Shown here in pieces: positions 5,334-6,051 of a DNA stretch of 6,051 bases (position 1 is the first letter of the stretch; each line of letters opens with the position of its first letter). The notes under the pieces are model-generated. The model saw only the letters and a list, made by a program, of their open reading frames with translations. It was not told the origin of the DNA and did not search any database. Origin of the DNA: Methanomicrobia archaeon LH_S13 (GTDB lineage: Archaea > Halobacteriota > Syntropharchaeia > Alkanophagales > Methanospirareceae); contig JAGXOR010000085.1 of the NCBI GenBank assembly GCA_023659785.1, positions 1 to 6,051 of the forward strand, given 5' to 3'. Both the position numbers and the translations under genes were made by a program.

Positions 5334-5762
5334 ATGGCAAAAAAATTAGCTGTACAGGATGTGAACAAATGCGTTGGATGCATGGAATGCATGTTTGCAT
5401 GTTCAAGAAGGGTAGGTAGAGGCGGGTTCGATAAGTCGGCGATAAGAGTCAGGTCTGCCGGTGGCATCGAGCGAGGTTTTGTAATTGTCGTTTGTCGCAC
5501 ATGTGAGAATCCGCCGTGCGCAAAAGTATGCCCTACGGGCGCTTTAAGGGAGAGGAAAGGAGGAGGAGTGATATTGAACGAGGATAAGTGCATAGGCTGT
5601 GGCTTTTGTGCGCAAGCTTGTATCATGGGCGCTATTTTCTGGGATGACGAGCGGAATAAACCTATCGTGTGCAAATATTGTGGTGAATGCGTGGATTATT
5701 GCGTGCATAATGCCATTGGTATGGTTGAGATTGAAGAGGGGTGTCAAAGGAAAGGTCATTAG
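5334..5762 (+). CDS. Iron-sulfur protein with four [4Fe-4S] motifs, electron-transfer subunit
   Basis: A 142-residue soluble protein with 16 cysteines in four clusters: C13-x2-C16-x2-C19-x3-C23, C54-x2-C57-x4-C62-x3-C66 followed by Pro, C86-x2-C89-x2-C92-x3-C96, and C113-x2-C116-x2-C119-x3-C123. The x4 spacing with NPPCAKVCPTGA in the second motif is the mark of the HycB/CooF/DMSO-reductase-B type of polyferredoxin, which passes electrons between a catalytic subunit and a partner. Such proteins often pair with hydrogenases, CO dehydrogenase, formate dehydrogenase or aldehyde ferredoxin oxidoreductase. No such partner is in the window: the phosphate permease is upstream, and debris plus a transposase are downstream. 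The partner gene may have been separated by the rearrangement, or the protein may act alone. The start ATG5334 is supported by AAAGGT at 5325-5330. No signal peptide or membrane segment is seen, so it is cytoplasmic. Confidence 0.93.
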   Translation: MAKKLAVQDVNKCVGCMECMFACSRRVGRGGFDKSAIRVRSAGGIERGFVIVVCRTCENPPCAKVCPTGALRERKGGGVILNEDKCIGCGFCAQACIMGAIFWDDERNKPIVCKYCGECVDYCVHNAIGMVEIEEGCQRKGH

Positions 5763-5887
5763 AAGAGTTTTGAAAAACTCCTCTCCTTGAAGAAGACAGT
5801 TAAAAAATTCTATAACCAACGGGAGCTGATGGAACCAATCATGAGAAAAATGATGCACAATTGTGTTCCAAAACACTAAAAGCGTAA
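5763..5887 (+). other. Intergenic stretch with possible gene debris
   Basis: No supported gene. After the TAG of the iron-sulfur gene, the same frame stays open for 38 codons to TAA 5877-5879, reading KSFEKLLSLKKTVKK... then ELMEPIMRKMMHN. A second frame from GTG5741, overlapping the end of the iron-sulfur gene, reads MSKERSLEEF, stop, KTPLLEEDS, stop. Both look protein-like in composition, but neither gives a family I recognise. GAGTTT (5765-5770) and AAACTC (5775-5780) form a small hairpin just after the stop, a possible terminator-like element. The stretch may be the broken start of a former partner gene. Confidence 0.35.
5831..5876. repeat. Nested imperfect inverted repeats before the transposase
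   Basis: GGAACCAA (5831-5838) pairs with TTGTGTTCC (5861-5869) with one bulged base. ATCAT (5838-5842) pairs with ATGAT (5850-5854) inside it. CACAATTGTG (5856-5865) is a perfect palindrome, and GTGTT (5863-5867) pairs with AACAC (5872-5876). The cluster sits 12-57 bases before the transposase-like sequence starts and could be part of an element end, but no second end is available to compare. Confidence 0.3.
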
Positions 5888-5902
5888 AGTTTATATGGGG
5901 AG

Positions 5903-6051
5903 ATGTATGAAAATAAGAGCGAGCGAGGCGGCAGACCAAACCACGATGAGGTGTTAATAGTCAAGCTGTTAGTGCTTCAGCAATGGCATGGCCTATCTGA
6001 CCCAGAGCTCGAAAAGCAGGTTACTGACAGGATTTCGTTCAGGAAGTTTCT
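5903..6051 (+). CDS. IS5-type transposase, N-terminal part, runs off the window, probably 5' truncated
   Basis: The frame from ATG5903 is open to the last base (49 codons), reading MYENKSERGGRPNHDEV and then LLVLQQWHGLSDPELEKQ and DRISFRKF. This is the conserved N-terminal DNA-binding block of IS5-family DDE transposases (GGRP...LVLQQWxGLSDPELExQ...DRISFRKF). The DDE domain should lie beyond the window. From memory of the family, about 30-50 residues normally precede the YENK segment. Here similarity could extend only to about 5888 (SLYGE) before an in-frame TAA at 5885-5887, so the copy is probably cut at its 5' end. GGGGAG (5897-5902) directly abuts the ATG, too close for a good binding site. 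A TATA-like TTTATAT (5890-5896) would place a transcript start inside the frame, which also fits a broken copy. Confidence 0.75.
   Translation, partial: MYENKSERGGRPNHDEVLIVKLLVLQQWHGLSDPELEKQVTDRISFRKF

Noticed and set aside
5760..5879. TAG at 5760-5762 as a pyrrolysine codon extending the iron-sulfur protein by 38 residues
   Set aside because: TAG also ends tnpB, the flavoprotein and the rdgB-like gene in this window, so it is an ordinary stop here. The core protein is already complete, and 38 open codons can occur by chance. Kept only as a minor option within a finding.
5544..5939. Antisense open frame covering the end of the iron-sulfur gene and the following gap
   Set aside because: No family features, and most of it is opposite a certain gene; the part in the gap is too short to stand alone.
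1..6051. CRISPR array, rRNA, or attachment-site repeat at the tRNA
   Set aside because: No regularly spaced repeats or rRNA-like sequence were seen, and no second copy of the tRNA-Lys 3' end occurs elsewhere in the window that would suggest an integrase attachment site.

Overview
The window looks like a piece of an anaerobic archaeal genome, most plausibly a methanogen- or ANME-like euryarchaeote; that placement is inference. The support is: a UMP kinase of the archaeal type, a tRNA without an encoded CCA end, a TATA box with an upstream purine-rich BRE-like stretch ahead of the phosphate genes, a GAGGTGAT Shine-Dalgarno that matches an archaeal 16S tail, a DUF47 plus Pit phosphate pair, and a 16-cysteine iron-sulfur protein. 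All genes that can be called lie on the + strand.

Layout. (1) 1-675 is the right-hand part of an IS200/IS605-type element: the C-terminal two thirds of a TnpB-like RNA-guided nuclease, followed by an element end with a pseudoknot-capable fold. This TnpB keeps the three RuvC acidic residues but has lost the whole four-cysteine zinc finger. (2) 684-757 is tRNA-Lys(CUU), starting about 8 bases after the inferred element end and without a visible promoter of its own. (3) 769-3434 is a tight three-gene cluster: an uncharacterised FAD-dependent dehydrogenase (COG2509 type) with a ferredoxin-like cysteine cluster, UMP kinase (pyrH), and an XTP/dITP house-cleaning pyrophosphatase. (4) 3435-3541 is a promoter region with a TATA box and a short repeat pair that could be an operator. 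(5) 3542-5255 is a two-gene phosphate uptake unit: a PhoU-like DUF47 protein and a PiT-family permease. (6) 5256-5333 is an AT-rich leader with several mutually exclusive hairpins. (7) 5334-5762 is a small protein with four [4Fe-4S] cluster motifs, probably an electron-transfer subunit. (8) 5763-5887 holds no convincing gene and looks like debris at a rearrangement junction. (9) From 5903 to the window edge runs the N-terminal part of an IS5-type transposase, probably truncated at its 5' end.

How the parts fit. The tRNA, flavoprotein, pyrH and rdgB-like genes are probably one transcription unit: gaps are 11, 7 and 10 bases and no internal promoter was seen. The phosphate pair has its own promoter and overlaps no other function. 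The iron-sulfur protein sits between the phosphate unit and a transposon and has lost, or never had here, a catalytic partner. I do not see a clear undescribed multi-gene system. The points most worth checking are the zinc-finger-less TnpB with its potential guide running into the tRNA-Lys gene, the cysteine cluster in the flavoprotein, and the competing hairpins before the iron-sulfur gene.
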